From the NCBI GenBank assembly GCA_024704765.1, contig JAKMXF010000122.1, positions 643,068 through 707,067 on the forward strand: DNA of 64,000 bases, read 5' to 3'. This stretch comes from Oopsacas minuta (taxonomy: Eukaryota; Porifera; Hexactinellida; Lyssacinosida; Leucopsacidae). Shown here piece after piece: positions 55,201 to 64,000 of this stretch. The notes beneath the pieces were generated by a model that had not been told where the DNA came from, did not search any database, and saw only the letters and a list, made by a program, of their open reading frames with translations. The first letter of the stretch is position 1, and every line of letters begins with the position of its first letter. The translations under genes were made by a program, and so were the position numbers.

Positions 55201-58200
55201 CTACTCCCATATCACAAGCAGTTACCATCAGGTTGTATGATGACTGTACTTCTCTGTCTAAATCCGTTGTATTAACACTGATGCTACCGTTAGTAGCCTC
55301 AATAGCAAAATGATCTGCATTCACACCATCAGAAATGGTGTAAACTAATTCTGCATTGGTTGTAGCGTCATCATCAGTAGCTTCAACTAAAATCACAAAA
55401 GAATTAATGGCTGAATCTTCTTGCACGGAAGCTTCATAAGGAGGCATAAAAACAGGGGCATGGTTGTTAACGTCAGTGATATTGATTGTGAGTGTTGAAC
55501 TGACAGAGAGGGCTGGGGAACCATTGTCTGTAACCAGTATTTCTAATGTGTAAAGTGGGACGGTGTTAAAATCGAGAGCTCGAATGGTAGTTATTTGTCC
55601 GGTAACGGATTCGACACTGAATACAGTGTCGATATTACCATCAATAATTTCGAAAACAAACTCTCCGTTAGACGATATGTCATTATCATCTGCCAACAAT
55701 AGGAATACATTGAATCCACCAAATACATCTTCATCTATGTCAATAGAAAATGGGAGATTTGTAAAGAATGGAATTTCATCATTTTCATCTTCAATAGCTA
55801 TAATTGCAACTATTGTATCACTAAATAACTGAGGAATCCCATTATCACCAATGATCAATACCAAACTGTATTCATCATTATTCTCCCTGTCTAGTACCAT
55901 TTGGTTTACTACAATATAGGCAACAGATGCACCAGACGCCTGAACGATTTTAAATGTATCATTATTACCACCCTGAATAATGAAAACAAATTGCCCATTT
56001 ATTCCAGAGTCTTGATCCGAACCACATATCTGTCCTACTGTTGTGTCTACAGGAGAATTTTCTGAAATAGAAAAACTATAATCAACTGTCTGACAAAAAA
56101 ATGGACGATTATTATTCGTGTCAGTAATTTCGATGTGAAGAGAGGTAATGCTAGATTTAGTTAAATCTCCAGTTTCAAATGCCCTGATAGTTAATTCAAA
56201 TATTGTATTCTCTGAATTGAGAAGAGATGCACGAGTAGAGACAGCTCCAGTGGTTGCATTAATTTCAAATAATAAATCTTGATTGCCTCCAACAATTTCA
56301 TAGTTTATAACGCCATTAGTATCGGCATCTGAAGCAGTTAGTTGTATAATAAATGTGCCATTGGTGGCATTTTCAAGTACTCCAGCGGTGTAAGGAGGAG
56401 AATCAAAAAGTGGCACGTTAGTATTCTTATCCAAGACATTGATGATAACCGCAATAGTTCCAGTTAGCGCAGGGCTACCTTGATCAGCAGCAAGTAAGTC
56501 AAAGGTATATTGACTCTGACCATTCAGACCAGATGAATCAAGATCTAGAGACTCTGTTAGCCGTATAACGCCTGTACTGGGGTCTACAGAAAATATTGTA
56601 GATTCTGGAGAAGCTGAATAAATAATATCTCCTCCATCTCCTAGGTCAGGATCGGTAGCAACTGGAAAGAGAATTATAGTTGTTATGAGAGTTGTCTCTT
56701 GAATATCAGTAGTGAAAGATGTTACACCAGGAAAAGAAGGTACTACATCATTTAGATCATTTATATCAATAATAACATTAGCAGTGGCAGTCAGTCGATC
56801 TTGTACAATACTTGCATCGTCACGGACTATCACTTCAAATGAATATCTGTCTGTCATTTCACGATCAAGCGATCCGGAGACTGTAATATTTCCAGTAGTA
56901 CTATTTATAGTAAATGGTAATAGAGCACCAGCAGTGGGGTCCTGATAGCTAAATACTAATATAGCGTTTTCATCAATATCGAGGTCTGTAGCAATAAGAT
57001 ACACAACATCAGTATCATTAGGACTATTCTCATCTACTTTTCTTGTGTAGAGAGTTTGCGAGAATTCTGGCGTATTATCATTAAAATCTTCCACTGTTAG
57101 GGTCACGGTAGCGGTAGTACTCATGAATGTAGCACCACTGTCAAACGCTGCGATAACTATTTCATAAGAGTTAGTTGTTTCTCTATCTAATGATCCTATT
57201 AATTTGATATCACCAGTTGTACGATTTACTTCGAACTTTCCCTCAGTCCCTGAAAATAGCGAATAGGATATTTGCATATTAGCTCCTTCATCCCTATCAG
57301 TAGCAACAACAGTAGTAATCGAAGTCCCAATTATTATGTTCTCTAAAACAGTTTCAGCATAAGATGCCGGAGAGAATATAGGAGGGTTGTCATTAACATC
57401 TTGAACAGTAATATCAAGAGAAACATTTGACGTTAGGGAGGGAGATCCTGCGTCTGTAGCGATAATTAGAAGACTAAAACTACCCACTGTCTCACGATCA
57501 AGAGTAACTGAAGGGTTTAAGAATATGTTCCGGGTAGTGGTGATATCAAAGATAGAATTATCATCTAAGCTCAGAGTAAACATTGAATTTTCTGCTTGGT
57601 CTATGTCAACAACTGAGATAGGCGTATTCTAAACAAAGAATAAATAAACTTAACAGATATTGAATATTAGGAAAAGGAGAGATACTGTATGTAAGTACAG
57701 TGACGATTATATTAGTTCAGTGAGAATAATTTCTGATAATTATCTCAAAAGAATTCGATCAAATTGGATAAATATTCGATATTAGAAAGAATTTGAAACG
57801 GAGTTTTACATTAAGAAATTTGAAACATTTTGAGCTATTATCTCGGAGATGTCCTGACTTAAAGTTGTGTGCCACTAGTGGCATAAAAATATCAATAACT
57901 CAACATTCGTTACTCCAAATATCCCGATATTTCACTCATACGAACATCAGACATGTCAAATACTAATATGTTACCAGGATTACTTCATATACCTGTGAGT
58001 ATAAAAACAAAATTTAAGATATAAATATTGATCTACAAATATTACCAAGTCAACAGTAAATCCACTACTGGCATCTTCAGAAATAGAACCAGTATATGCA
58101 GGCAGAGCGAATGAAGGCGGATTATCATTAACATCGGATATGGTTACGGTTACAGTAGCTGTTGCTTGCCGAATCGGGGTACCACTATCCTGTGCAAGTA

Positions 58201-61200
58201 GAATGAGTTCATAAGTACTGATAGATTCCCTATCAATCTCGTCTAGAGCGACTACCACATCAAACTGAAAGAAAGTTCATAAATATGCTCACGTACATAT
58301 GTATACACTACCGGATTCCTGGATTATTCCCAGATTTATATTGAAATTCAAGGAAAATATAAATCCAATATATTTATTCCATATGAAAAGAGTATTGGGT
58401 GAAATTTCGAACTAAAGTCGACATCCAAGAATTCGACCAATTTCTAATGAAATCCCTCAAATAAAATTTAATTAGAATTTATCAATTTCAAATAATATAT
58501 TCTTTGTATTACGTATTAGCAACATGACAACAAACAAGTCGACTTGTAAATTGTGGTTTGGGTACGTTTGGTGATATGAGCAGGGTTTCATCCAGGCGCG
58601 TATTTTAAAAAGATATTATAATTAAGCGCGTGAAAATTTAACAGCTAGGCGCATGACACGCGCCTAGGTTAGTATCGACAAATAATTTAATGGGTTACGT
58701 CCAGGCTTTCATCCAGGAGCGCTACGCGCGCCTACAGGCGCGGATTTTCAAAAATTTTGTATAGTTAGGAGCAAGAAAATTTTGAGAGTTAGGCGCGGGC
58801 ATACACCTAATTTCGACGAATAATGTAATGGTTTACGTAACGGGTTGTTATTGGTTTTCTCAGCCATAATATACATACTGAAGTAATTTTGCTAAGAGAG
58901 ACAATGAATAAATATAAATATACAATGTTAGGTCAACAGTCCATTATTAATGCACAATATACGTATTTGTATATTGAAAGATTCTAGATAACATCTCTGG
59001 AATGTATAATTAACGTATTAGATGTGATGGATGTATGGTTTGGTTAAAATTGAAGTTTGATGCTTCGAAAATTCAAATAGTCTAGGCGCGTAAGTGAAAT
59101 CTAGGATTCATATAGGCGCGCTACATATGAATACTGGAAGAAACCCTGGATATGAGCATAGGTAGAGAAACACAGATCTAATCTATAAATATAGATTTAA
59201 TAAAAATTTGCCTAATGTTTATGGAATACCAACTCTTCGGTAGATGACAATTCGATATTGATAGTTCAAATCAATTAGTGTCTGTATTGGATCTTTGAAC
59301 ATTAATAAGAAATCCTAGGGATTTAGTGAGGTTCTAGAAGGGAATGGCTTAGGAAATGTTCAAATAATTTGATATGTTAAGTTGTAAATATTCAATCTAA
59401 AAAAATTGAAATACGAGTTTACTAACAGAAGATATCCTGAAATGATCATTAATATCACCTCCAATGATACTGAGGGTAATATCTCCATTTAGACCATCAT
59501 CTTCATCCATCACTCCAACAGAAACTACCAGAGTACCATTAGTGGCATTTTCGAGAATGGAGACGGTTAAGCTAGTTGCGTCAAATTCGGGATTGTGATC
59601 ATTTATATCTTCGACTGTAATAGTAACGCTAGCCTATTAGTAGAATATAATATCAATATTTAAATATATAGAGAATTACATCAATCATGCATTTATCACA
59701 ATAACTGAATAAACATCAACTCACAACATCAGTGTTCAATCCATCAGAAGCTTCAACATTAACTGTAAGAGAAGTTGCATCTTCTCGGGAGAGAACCACC
59801 GTTGTGCGCAATTCCCCAGTTATCGCATCCAGGCTGAATTTATCTAGAATTTAGATAAAAAATATGTTAAGAATCAATGAATTATCAGTTACCCTTTCTG
59901 GATAAGAAAAATAGTAACAGTGAGCCCTTGCGTTCATTTGCGAATCAACACATAAATCATATATTTAGGTTACAGTGTATTAGAGAATATTGTGTGTACG
60001 CGGGCACACAATATATCCTCAGTGGATTAGAAAACTCAAATGCATGTGGGTCTTAAAATGTGTTTGGTCTACAGGGATGGTATTGTAAAGCCTTAAATGG
60101 TCCGTGACCAGGCAGTTATAGTCGACTATAACTAGTCCTAGTGTCTGCGTACCTCCTGGTTGTTGGTAGGTGTGCTTGGAGGGAGCATTTAGCAGCTATG
60201 TAAGTATATAATTGACGAACAGGTTTTTGATCGAAATAGTTAATGGCATTGCTTCTAATCGATGATTATGTGTATTTTAGACTGATTGAACTGTAGTGAG
60301 GAAATTTATATTGAACCAGTGTTAGGATTGCTCCTAAAGTTTGTCTGGATGTCTGACTACCTCTTGGTTGTTGGTTTGGGTCAGGTTTCAGCGGCGGATC
60401 CTGGAATTTCCAATATGATACTGCCGCGCAAGTGGGTACAACATTTTGAGGTGCCACCCATACTTCCGGTCGCCATGCATATTCAGCTCTATAATTCTGT
60501 TAATTTAAATACAGAGTTAGACAAAGCCTGTGATAGGAGCACTTGATACCTTGATCCTCTCTACCCATTTTAAATTAGTCAGATAATTATGCTAATTTAT
60601 CTATAGCAAAGTGTATTTAATAGAGGCCTGTAACGTAGGATTTTGACGGTCACCAGTCTTGAATATATAAATATTCCTGATTTAGGAATTCATGGCAGAT
60701 ATTTTGGAGAGGCAGGGCCGTAGGAAGCTGTTTATCTGTGATCAGGCCAGGAATCTTCATCAAGGTGGTCCATGGAACCTAAACATTGTCCAGTTCCTTC
60801 AACTTAGTAGTTCTACCAAGGCTGTCCAGTTCTACCAACTCCCAGAAAATTTGAAAGCAGATGCCTTGAAATGGCTATTTTTAGACTAGCTGGCATAATA
60901 GAGATTTCCCATTTTACCAGACAAAATAAGTCATTTTGATTTTCAGACATTGTGGAAATTGTCAACGCTTCGGACAACTGAAACCATGGTGCTGGTTGGC
61001 GACTTCACAAACGAGAGAGAGATGACAGCTCCATTTTCCTAACGGGCTAAAGAAAGAGCTGTGGGAAACATATACACTAATGCATGTTCAATTGTTCATA
61101 TAGCTAGCCTGTTAATACAGAATTTCGTAGTTCCGACTAAAAATTTTCACAGGTTAGGGGAAATTGGAAGGGGTCACATTTCCTAAAAATAATTATTAGT

Positions 61201-64000
61201 CATATTTGTGGTCCAAAGATGAATTCTGATATTAATTAAGATTCAAATTACAAAAAATATTAGTTATGCTGTGGAGTTAAGAGTGTTTGTGAATTAGGAA
61301 CCAAATTAAGTCCAGCTGTAGCAGGTCAATGACCATTAAAGCTTTATAGTAACATACCTGGGAGTTAAACACATTTTAATGACCCACATGCATATGAGTT
61401 TTCTAATACACTGAAATTGTGTGTACGTGTGTACGCGTACACACTAAATTCCCTAATACACTACAACATAATATGTATTATGTTTCAAATCTATTGTTTA
61501 ACATATATTTACCAGTATTTGCACTGCCAGTTGTGAAAGCAAAAGTAATATCAGCATTTGTACCAAAGTCCGCATCTGTTGCAGTAAGTGTATGTACTAG
61601 AGTACCAACGTTTGAAGACTCGGAAACCTGAGCAGTGATAGAATTAGATGAGAATTGGGGAGAGTTGTCGTTTATATCTGTAATCGAAATTACAATCTCT
61701 GCAGTAGTGGTAAGTCTGATAGACGCCTATGAAATAAATAACAATAATATAAGTAAATACGTAAAATGCAGGTAAATAACATCATCATGTCACAATTAAG
61801 GAAAAGTGGAATAACCAGAAAATGTCCACCGACAGACTGGGAGTGTAACTCGGACATCTGGGTCATATTACCTGATGAACAATGGATAGTCGTCAAAAAT
61901 TTAACTTGTTATGTATGGAAATTAACGCTCCATGAATTAACGCGGGTTTCTCCAAATCGCGGTCTTCATGTTCGTTTCTTTGATGATTAATTATCTTGGG
62001 GGCTGATACAATGGTGGAAACTACATAACTGGAGAATGGTGGAATTTTGAATCCGTATTTGTAGCAATGACTGAATGGTGGAAAACTACTTAATCGTAAC
62101 ACCTGGCGGATTTGATACGCGGACGCTAAAAAGCACAAATGCTTATACATAATATAATCCGACAAATTGTTCCTCATCACTTTTTAGACAGATACTAAGT
62201 AATTATTAATATTAAACATTGAAGATAATTGCCGATTCCTAAATTGCATACACTATCATATTCAGCATTGTTGGGGTTTGGGGCTGATTACGAATACAAT
62301 TGTACTCGATTACAATCGACCACACATTGTCCTGTAATCAATACCGTATTCGTTATTGTAATCATGCTAATAAATTGGTGATATTAATAAAATAAATTTA
62401 AGATATACGATCAATTCGTAGAATTACACTCTACCATTTCCACTTAGTAATGTCCTTTTGCCTGAACTATAATCATAGTCGTAACCTTGCAGAATTTTAT
62501 ATTAATCGTAATGGTAATCGTAATGGTAATCGTAATGGTAATCGCAATCACCTGAAAGGAATCGGCGAATCAATTACAGAAAAACATTACTGAGATTTAA
62601 CTAAATGCTACTTGACCTCAATATTATTATCTGCTGAAAGGACTTTTAGAGTCCAAAGAGCAGCGCCACTAGTGCCATCGATAACTAGACCATCTGTTTC
62701 TCTATCCAATGATATAGCAGAAAACACTTCGCCATCAACTGTATTGCTAGAGGTACCAGAATCAGGGGTTAGCTTAAACATACTAGCTATATTAGAAGTT
62801 GAATCAATTGAGAGGGAAATAGCCCCATCATTCCCAGAATCAGGATCTGTCACAGTGAAGCCTATGATGGAAAAATCCACCATATTGTTTTCAGGAAGAC
62901 TAATAGAATAATTGGGAAGATCAAAGGTTGGAGAATTATCATTGCTGTCTCTGACTGTAATTGTAACCACTGCAGTGACCTAAATGAACGGGACAGGCTA
63001 AAAATTGTAAAGCTTAAAATCAATCAAAAGTATGACGAAATTATGACGTAATTGACAACTTTTGTTTATCTTCGAAACTGCTCAGCAAACATATAAGATA
63101 GTTCAAAAATATAAAATAACAGTCACCATAGACGCCATTAATGGGATCAGGCCACCAAGTTATAAAACTGAAGGGCCCGAGTATCCCAGGACCAACAGTT
63201 TTTCACTTTATGTTTCAGAAATTGTATATTCTTAACAACAATACAGTATTCACCCTACAGATTCATAGAAAATGTGTTACAAAACAACTTTAAAATTAAA
63301 TACAGTGATAATGTTTCACTTATTGCCCAAATATTCATTCATACTGTATGTAATAAAAGAGTCAACTTATAAATGCTAACGTCATCGCATAAATGGCGCT
63401 GAAACAAGATGAAAGATGACCGTGTGTGCCTTGCATATGTTAGTTAGTTTGACTGATTCCTAAATTTTTTAAAACTAACGAACTAGCAGGCGAAATGCGC
63501 TATAATCCTTAATTATAAATTAAGTAACAGGAGCGTACAGAGATTCCAATAGGTGGTAGGGCCAAGCTAGGGCTAGCGGATCGCTGGTAGTGGAAACTTT
63601 AGATTGACTATATCATGTAGTAGTCTATGACATTAATGACAATATATAAATAAAGAGATGCGAATTTTGGTAGGGTCAAGGCAGGGTCAGAAGAATTCGA
63701 GGTTGAGGCATGACCTGAACTGTACCCCCCTTGGGTACAGCCCTCTATATTTAAAGTATAAAAGAATTAAACTCACACTTCTTAGACCATCAAATACCCG
63801 AACCATTAAAGTGAAACTTGTAATAGATTCGAAGTCAAGCCCACTAGCACCGAGAGTTATCCTGCCAGATGAATCAATGTTGAAGACATTATTAGCATTT
63901 CCAGAAGTGATCTCAAAAGAAATAACACCTACTGTATCAACATCCAATACTTCAATGTCAATAACCTCAGTACCTAAGTAAGGAGTGATAAATACAATAT
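40182..64000 (-). CDS. Cadherin gene B (multi-EC, single-pass), 3' part, 12 coding exons
   Basis: Joined exons (transcript order): >63777-64000, 62617-62979, 61513-61726, 59725-59843, 59427-59633, 58046-58264, 53603-57628, 51751-51998, 48844-49120, 41859-42049, 41262-41476, 40182-40291. The visible part has at least 17 EC linker motifs, then a non-EC membrane-proximal segment, one transmembrane helix and a cytoplasmic tail of about 107 residues with no recognisable beta-catenin-binding region. The architecture (very long EC array, ferredoxin-like-looking membrane-adjacent region, PDZ-type C-terminus) resembles cadherin-23/protocadherin-15 type proteins, but this is inference. The 5' end lies beyond the right edge. 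The stop codon is 355 bp from the start of cadherin gene A on the same strand. Confidence 0.9.
40292..41261. other. Intron between the last two exons of cadherin B
   Basis: Non-coding. One pogo-like end motif (CAGTGGAACTTCGATAATAG at 41056) is followed about 60 bp later by an inverted GAACAATGATCGAGGTTCC-like copy, a probable small MITE. Nothing else was recognised. Confidence 0.5.
41262..41476 (-). CDS. Cadherin B exon (cytoplasmic region)
   Basis: The acceptor GTTTCTAG precedes and the donor GTGAAT follows (phase 2 to 1). It encodes a basic juxtamembrane stretch (RFIGKRSIKR) and then an acidic tail (MDLFLDEIPEDEFISG). No known catenin-binding motif was recognised. Confidence 0.9.
41477..41858. 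other. Intron of cadherin B
   Basis: A 382-bp intron between the transmembrane exon and the first cytoplasmic exon. No features were recognised. Confidence 0.7.
41859..42049 (-). CDS. Cadherin B exon (stem and transmembrane helix)
   Basis: The acceptor TCTCCTATAG precedes and the donor GTTTGT follows (phase 0 to 2). After a short stem (SNICEGKIQTVAPVTETVNP) comes one hydrophobic helix (VILIIAFCAIILICGCLANI), then the cytoplasmic start LYQR. This anchors the cadherin as a type I membrane protein. Confidence 0.92.
44251..44444 (+). mobile_element. Family R, copy 8 (left arm only)
   Basis: It matches the left inverted repeat of the family (TATATACACGGCTAG ... CCACAATGACGC) and then ends abruptly. 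It is a truncated copy. Confidence 0.8.
46439..46774 (+). mobile_element. Foldback element with GCCACTGTTA ends
   Basis: The left end (GCCACTGTTAGTTGGAAAC) and inverted right end (GCCACTGTTAATGAGAAAC) pair over about 32 bp, including TGTTTCAGCTCCA. It is 336 bp and non-coding. No target duplication is clear, so the superfamily is uncertain. Confidence 0.65.
47100..47590 (-). pseudogene. hAT-like transposase remnant
   Basis: Minus-strand frames read VNLWDEETNKHHYASVLLNW then, after a shift, EVLEEWDSSDLLDGATSDTGSNMRNEL. The order (a catalytic-domain beta-strand region, then a T-D-x-x-S-N-M motif) resembles the RNase H-like core of hAT transposases. The match is partial, frames are broken and no ends were found. 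Confidence 0.5.
47820..48025 (+). repeat. Repeat ending in a GC hairpin and CTAG (Helitron-like 3' end)
   Basis: It shares 'TTTTGGTCGCTACG' and 'CACAGAAGG..ATTAAATGGAA' segments with 42140-42290 (inverted) and partly with 20215-20290. It ends CTAGCAAGCGAAGCGCGCTAG followed by T. A short hairpin and a terminal CTRR before T is the Helitron pattern. Related hairpins lie at 37151-37168 and 63483-63502. Confidence 0.4.
48844..49120 (-). CDS. Cadherin B exon (membrane-proximal non-EC domain)
   Basis: The acceptor TCTATAG precedes and the donor GTTAGA follows (phase 2 to 0). The first part completes the last EC-like repeat (YSLSVTDITIDNLSGTLRTA, GTVTASDQEV). It then leads into VVISIIDNDYLLLIVVEDTVEKTLLCIDELVAKLIEI-type sequence, which has alternating strand-helix character and no DxNDN linker. 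That layout is reminiscent of the membrane-adjacent domain of cadherin-23/protocadherin-15. This assignment is inference from pattern only. Confidence 0.8.
49121..51750. other. Intron of cadherin B
   Basis: It is dominated by the 918-bp palindromic element (50179-51096). 49121-50178 and 51097-51750 show no gene or repeat I can name. Confidence 0.65.
50179..51096 (+). mobile_element. Tc1-like long-palindrome element, 918 bp
   Basis: The ends CAGCCAGGGGACAAAAGTAT and, inverted, CAGTCAGGGGACAAAAGTAT are flanked by TA. The inverted arms extend almost without mismatch for about 390-410 bp each, leaving only about 110-150 bp unpaired in the middle. The terminal sequence and TA duplication fit the Tc1/mariner superfamily. 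There is no transposase. Confidence 0.9.
51751..51998 (-). CDS. Cadherin B exon (last EC linker region)
   Basis: The acceptor CTTGTTAG precedes and the donor GTAAGT follows (phase 0 to 2). It encodes an unusual Cys-containing insert (SYCNPLNTNRARFVGIDCILF), then FQLTVTDINDNDPIF and the start of the final EC. The two cysteines may pair. Confidence 0.88.
51999..53602. other. Intron of cadherin B
   Basis: It contains the reversed, 5'-truncated family-R copy 7 (52275-52899). The remainder is featureless. Confidence 0.65.
52275..52899 (-). mobile_element. Family R, copy 7 (one terminus missing)
   Basis: It starts within one arm at 'CAACCACAATGACGCAATAAAAG' (first 20 bases of the match shown by CAACCACAATGACGC) and runs through the centre to the intact GGCCATG terminus at 52899. 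Its orientation is the same as copy 3. About 190 bp of the left arm is lost. Confidence 0.8.
53603..57628 (-). CDS. Cadherin B mega-exon, 1342 residues, about 12 EC repeats
   Basis: The acceptor TTTGTTTAG precedes and the donor GTGAGT follows; the length is exactly 3 x 1342 (phase 0 to 0). The linker motifs in order are DVNDNPP, DFNDNTP, DLNDVVP, DKNTNVP, DTNNNRP, DENDEIP, DVNNHAP, DANDHPP, DVNDNAP, DINEHAP, DLNDETP and DENDIPP. Each is followed by ExxP/ENxxxG-type EC starts and LDRE strands. Several linkers deviate from DxNDN (DKNTN, DTNNN, DVNNH, DINEH), so calcium binding may be weaker at those junctions. ORFs on the opposite strand are shadows. Confidence 0.97.
57629..58045. other. Intron of cadherin B
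   Basis: A 417-bp intron with nothing recognised in it. Confidence 0.7.
58046..58264 (-). CDS. Cadherin B exon
   Basis: The acceptor TTTCTTTCAG precedes and the donor GTAATA follows (phase 0 to 0). It encodes ALDEIDRESISTYELILLAQDSG, the linker DVNDNPP and a new EC start (YTGSISEDASSGFTVDL). Confidence 0.92.
58265..59426. other. Intron of cadherin B
   Basis: It contains a hAT-type short element (58581-59148). The rest is featureless. Confidence 0.7.
58581..59148 (+). mobile_element. Short hAT-type element with exact 8-bp TSD
   Basis: The ends CAGGGTTTCATCCAG and, inverted, CAGGGTTTCTTCCAG bound 568 bp. They are flanked by the exact 8-bp repeat GATATGAG (58573-58580 and 59149-59156). Subterminal blocks of TAGGCGCG/CGCGCCTA recur at least six times, a possible transposase-binding array. 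It is non-coding. Confidence 0.92.
59427..59633 (-). CDS. Cadherin B exon
   Basis: The acceptor TACTAATAG precedes and the donor GTTAGT follows (phase 0 to 0). It encodes ASVTITVEDINDHNPEF and the following EC start (ILENATNGTLVVSVGVMDEDDG) up to DHFRISS. Confidence 0.88.
59725..59843 (-). CDS. Cadherin B exon
   Basis: The acceptor AAATTCTAG precedes and the donor GTGAGT follows (phase 1 to 0). The short exon encodes KFSLDAITGELRTTVVLSRE and NVEASDGLNTDV, the C-terminal half of an EC repeat. A 91-bp intron (59634-59724) separates it from the next exon. Confidence 0.88.
59985..60130 (+). repeat. Interspersed repeat, copy 2
   Basis: It shares with 28725-28870 the order 'TATTAGAGAAT', 'GTGTGTACGC', 'TGCATGTGGGT/TGTATGTGGGT' and 'ATTGTAA.GCC'. 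Non-coding, family unknown. Confidence 0.6.
61325..61470 (-). repeat. Interspersed repeat, copy 3 (inverted)
   Basis: It is the inverse of the 59985 copy: 'ACCCACATGCATATGAGTTT' and 'GTACACACTAAATTCCCTAA' correspond to its complementary landmarks. It includes the self-complementary GTGTGTACGCGTACAC core. Confidence 0.6.
61513..61726 (-). CDS. Cadherin B exon
   Basis: The acceptor TTTCATAG precedes and the donor GTAAAT follows (phase 0 to 1). It encodes TTTAEIVISITDINDNSPQF and a full EC start (VSESSNVGTLVHTLTATDAD) to TTGSANTG. The frame is shorter than 100 codons and differs from the overlapping long ORFs, which are shadows. Confidence 0.88.
61727..62616. other. Intron of cadherin B
   Basis: It contains a small tandem repeat (62498-62548) and a 'GATTACAAT/ATTGTAATC' rich region near 62285-62360. 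ORFs on either strand show no domain. Confidence 0.65.
62498..62548 (+). repeat. 12-bp tandem repeat
   Basis: The unit AATCGTAATGGT is repeated about four times, the last with one base changed. Confidence 0.9.
62617..62979 (-). CDS. Cadherin B exon
   Basis: The acceptor TTCATTTAG precedes; a weak donor GTCAAG is placed by phase (0 to 0) so that the next exon stays in frame. It encodes VVTITVRDSNDNSPTF, a complete EC (ENNMVDFSIIGFTVTDPDSG, ISLDRETDG) and ends LSADNNIE. Confidence 0.88.
62980..63776. other. Intron of cadherin B
   Basis: Non-coding. A hairpin CTAGCAGGCGAAATGCGCTA (63483-63502) resembles the GC hairpins at 37151 and 48005. Nothing else was recognised. Confidence 0.55.
63777..64000 (-). 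CDS. Cadherin B exon, cut by the window edge
   Basis: It ends at the donor GTGAGT (phase 0) and is open to the right edge. It encodes an EC repeat: TEVIDIEVLDVDTVGVISF, FNIDSSGRITL, LDFESITSFTLMVRVFDG. The upstream exons and the signal peptide of gene B lie outside. Confidence 0.88.

Larger units (their letters stand above)
59844..61512. other. Intron of cadherin B
   Basis: It contains two copies of a repeat also found at 28725-28870: about 59985-60130 (direct) and about 61325-61470 (inverted), so the intron is partly palindromic at large scale. A 66-codon ORF at 60692-60889 and another at 60286-60546 show no recognised domain. Confidence 0.6.

Noticed and set aside
54213-56945. ORFs of 67-129 codons on the plus strand opposite the cadherin mega-exon
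   Set aside because: They are antisense shadows of the EC-repeat coding strand; their Ser/Val/Ile-rich translation mirrors the Asp/Asn-rich linkers and shows no domain.
53603-57628. Bacterial cadherin-domain protein or contamination
   Set aside because: The exon is bounded by good GT-AG sites in phase with flanking cadherin exons, and the surrounding introns contain animal-type transposons.
1-64000. CRISPR arrays, rRNA and prokaryotic operons
   Set aside because: No regularly spaced direct repeats, rRNA-like conserved segments or closely packed bacterial-type genes were seen.

Overview
The window is AT-rich genomic DNA from an invertebrate animal. It has spliced genes with canonical GT-AG introns, many cadherin (EC) repeats, and introns packed with DNA transposons. 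The species cannot be fixed from the sequence; sponge or cnidarian-type genomes fit the long EC-repeat cadherins, but this is inference only.

Two cadherin genes lie head to tail on the minus strand. Gene B runs from beyond the right edge (64000) down to its stop at 40182. Twelve coding exons are visible and encode at least 17 EC linker motifs, followed by a membrane-proximal non-EC segment, one transmembrane helix and a short acidic cytoplasmic tail ending in a possible class I PDZ ligand. One exon alone (53603-57628) encodes 1342 residues with about 12 EC repeats. Gene A starts only 355 bp downstream (ATG at 39826, signal peptide). Ten coding exons can be followed with consistent splice phases down to 1680, and the gene then leaves the window on the left before any transmembrane segment. 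All exon joins were checked by reading frame and phase.

The introns hold most of the other content. The most striking item is a 3.2 kb element at 3539-6779. It carries a decayed Transib/RAG1-type transposase with all three catalytic acidic residues and the zinc-binding Cys/His positions still readable. It is bounded by inverted repeats that begin with CACAGTG, the same heptamer as the vertebrate V(D)J recombination signal. Other elements are two mariner copies, hAT transposases and several short hAT-type elements with 8-bp target duplications, pogo/Tigger-like pieces, Ty3/gypsy reverse transcriptase and integrase remnants, a 918-bp almost wholly palindromic TA-flanked element, and an unclassified ~0.8 kb long-inverted-repeat family. 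That last family has at least eight copies, three of them flanked by 7-bp direct repeats.

No rRNA, tRNA, CRISPR array or bacterial-type operon was seen. The small ORFs outside the features listed look like chance or transposon debris.
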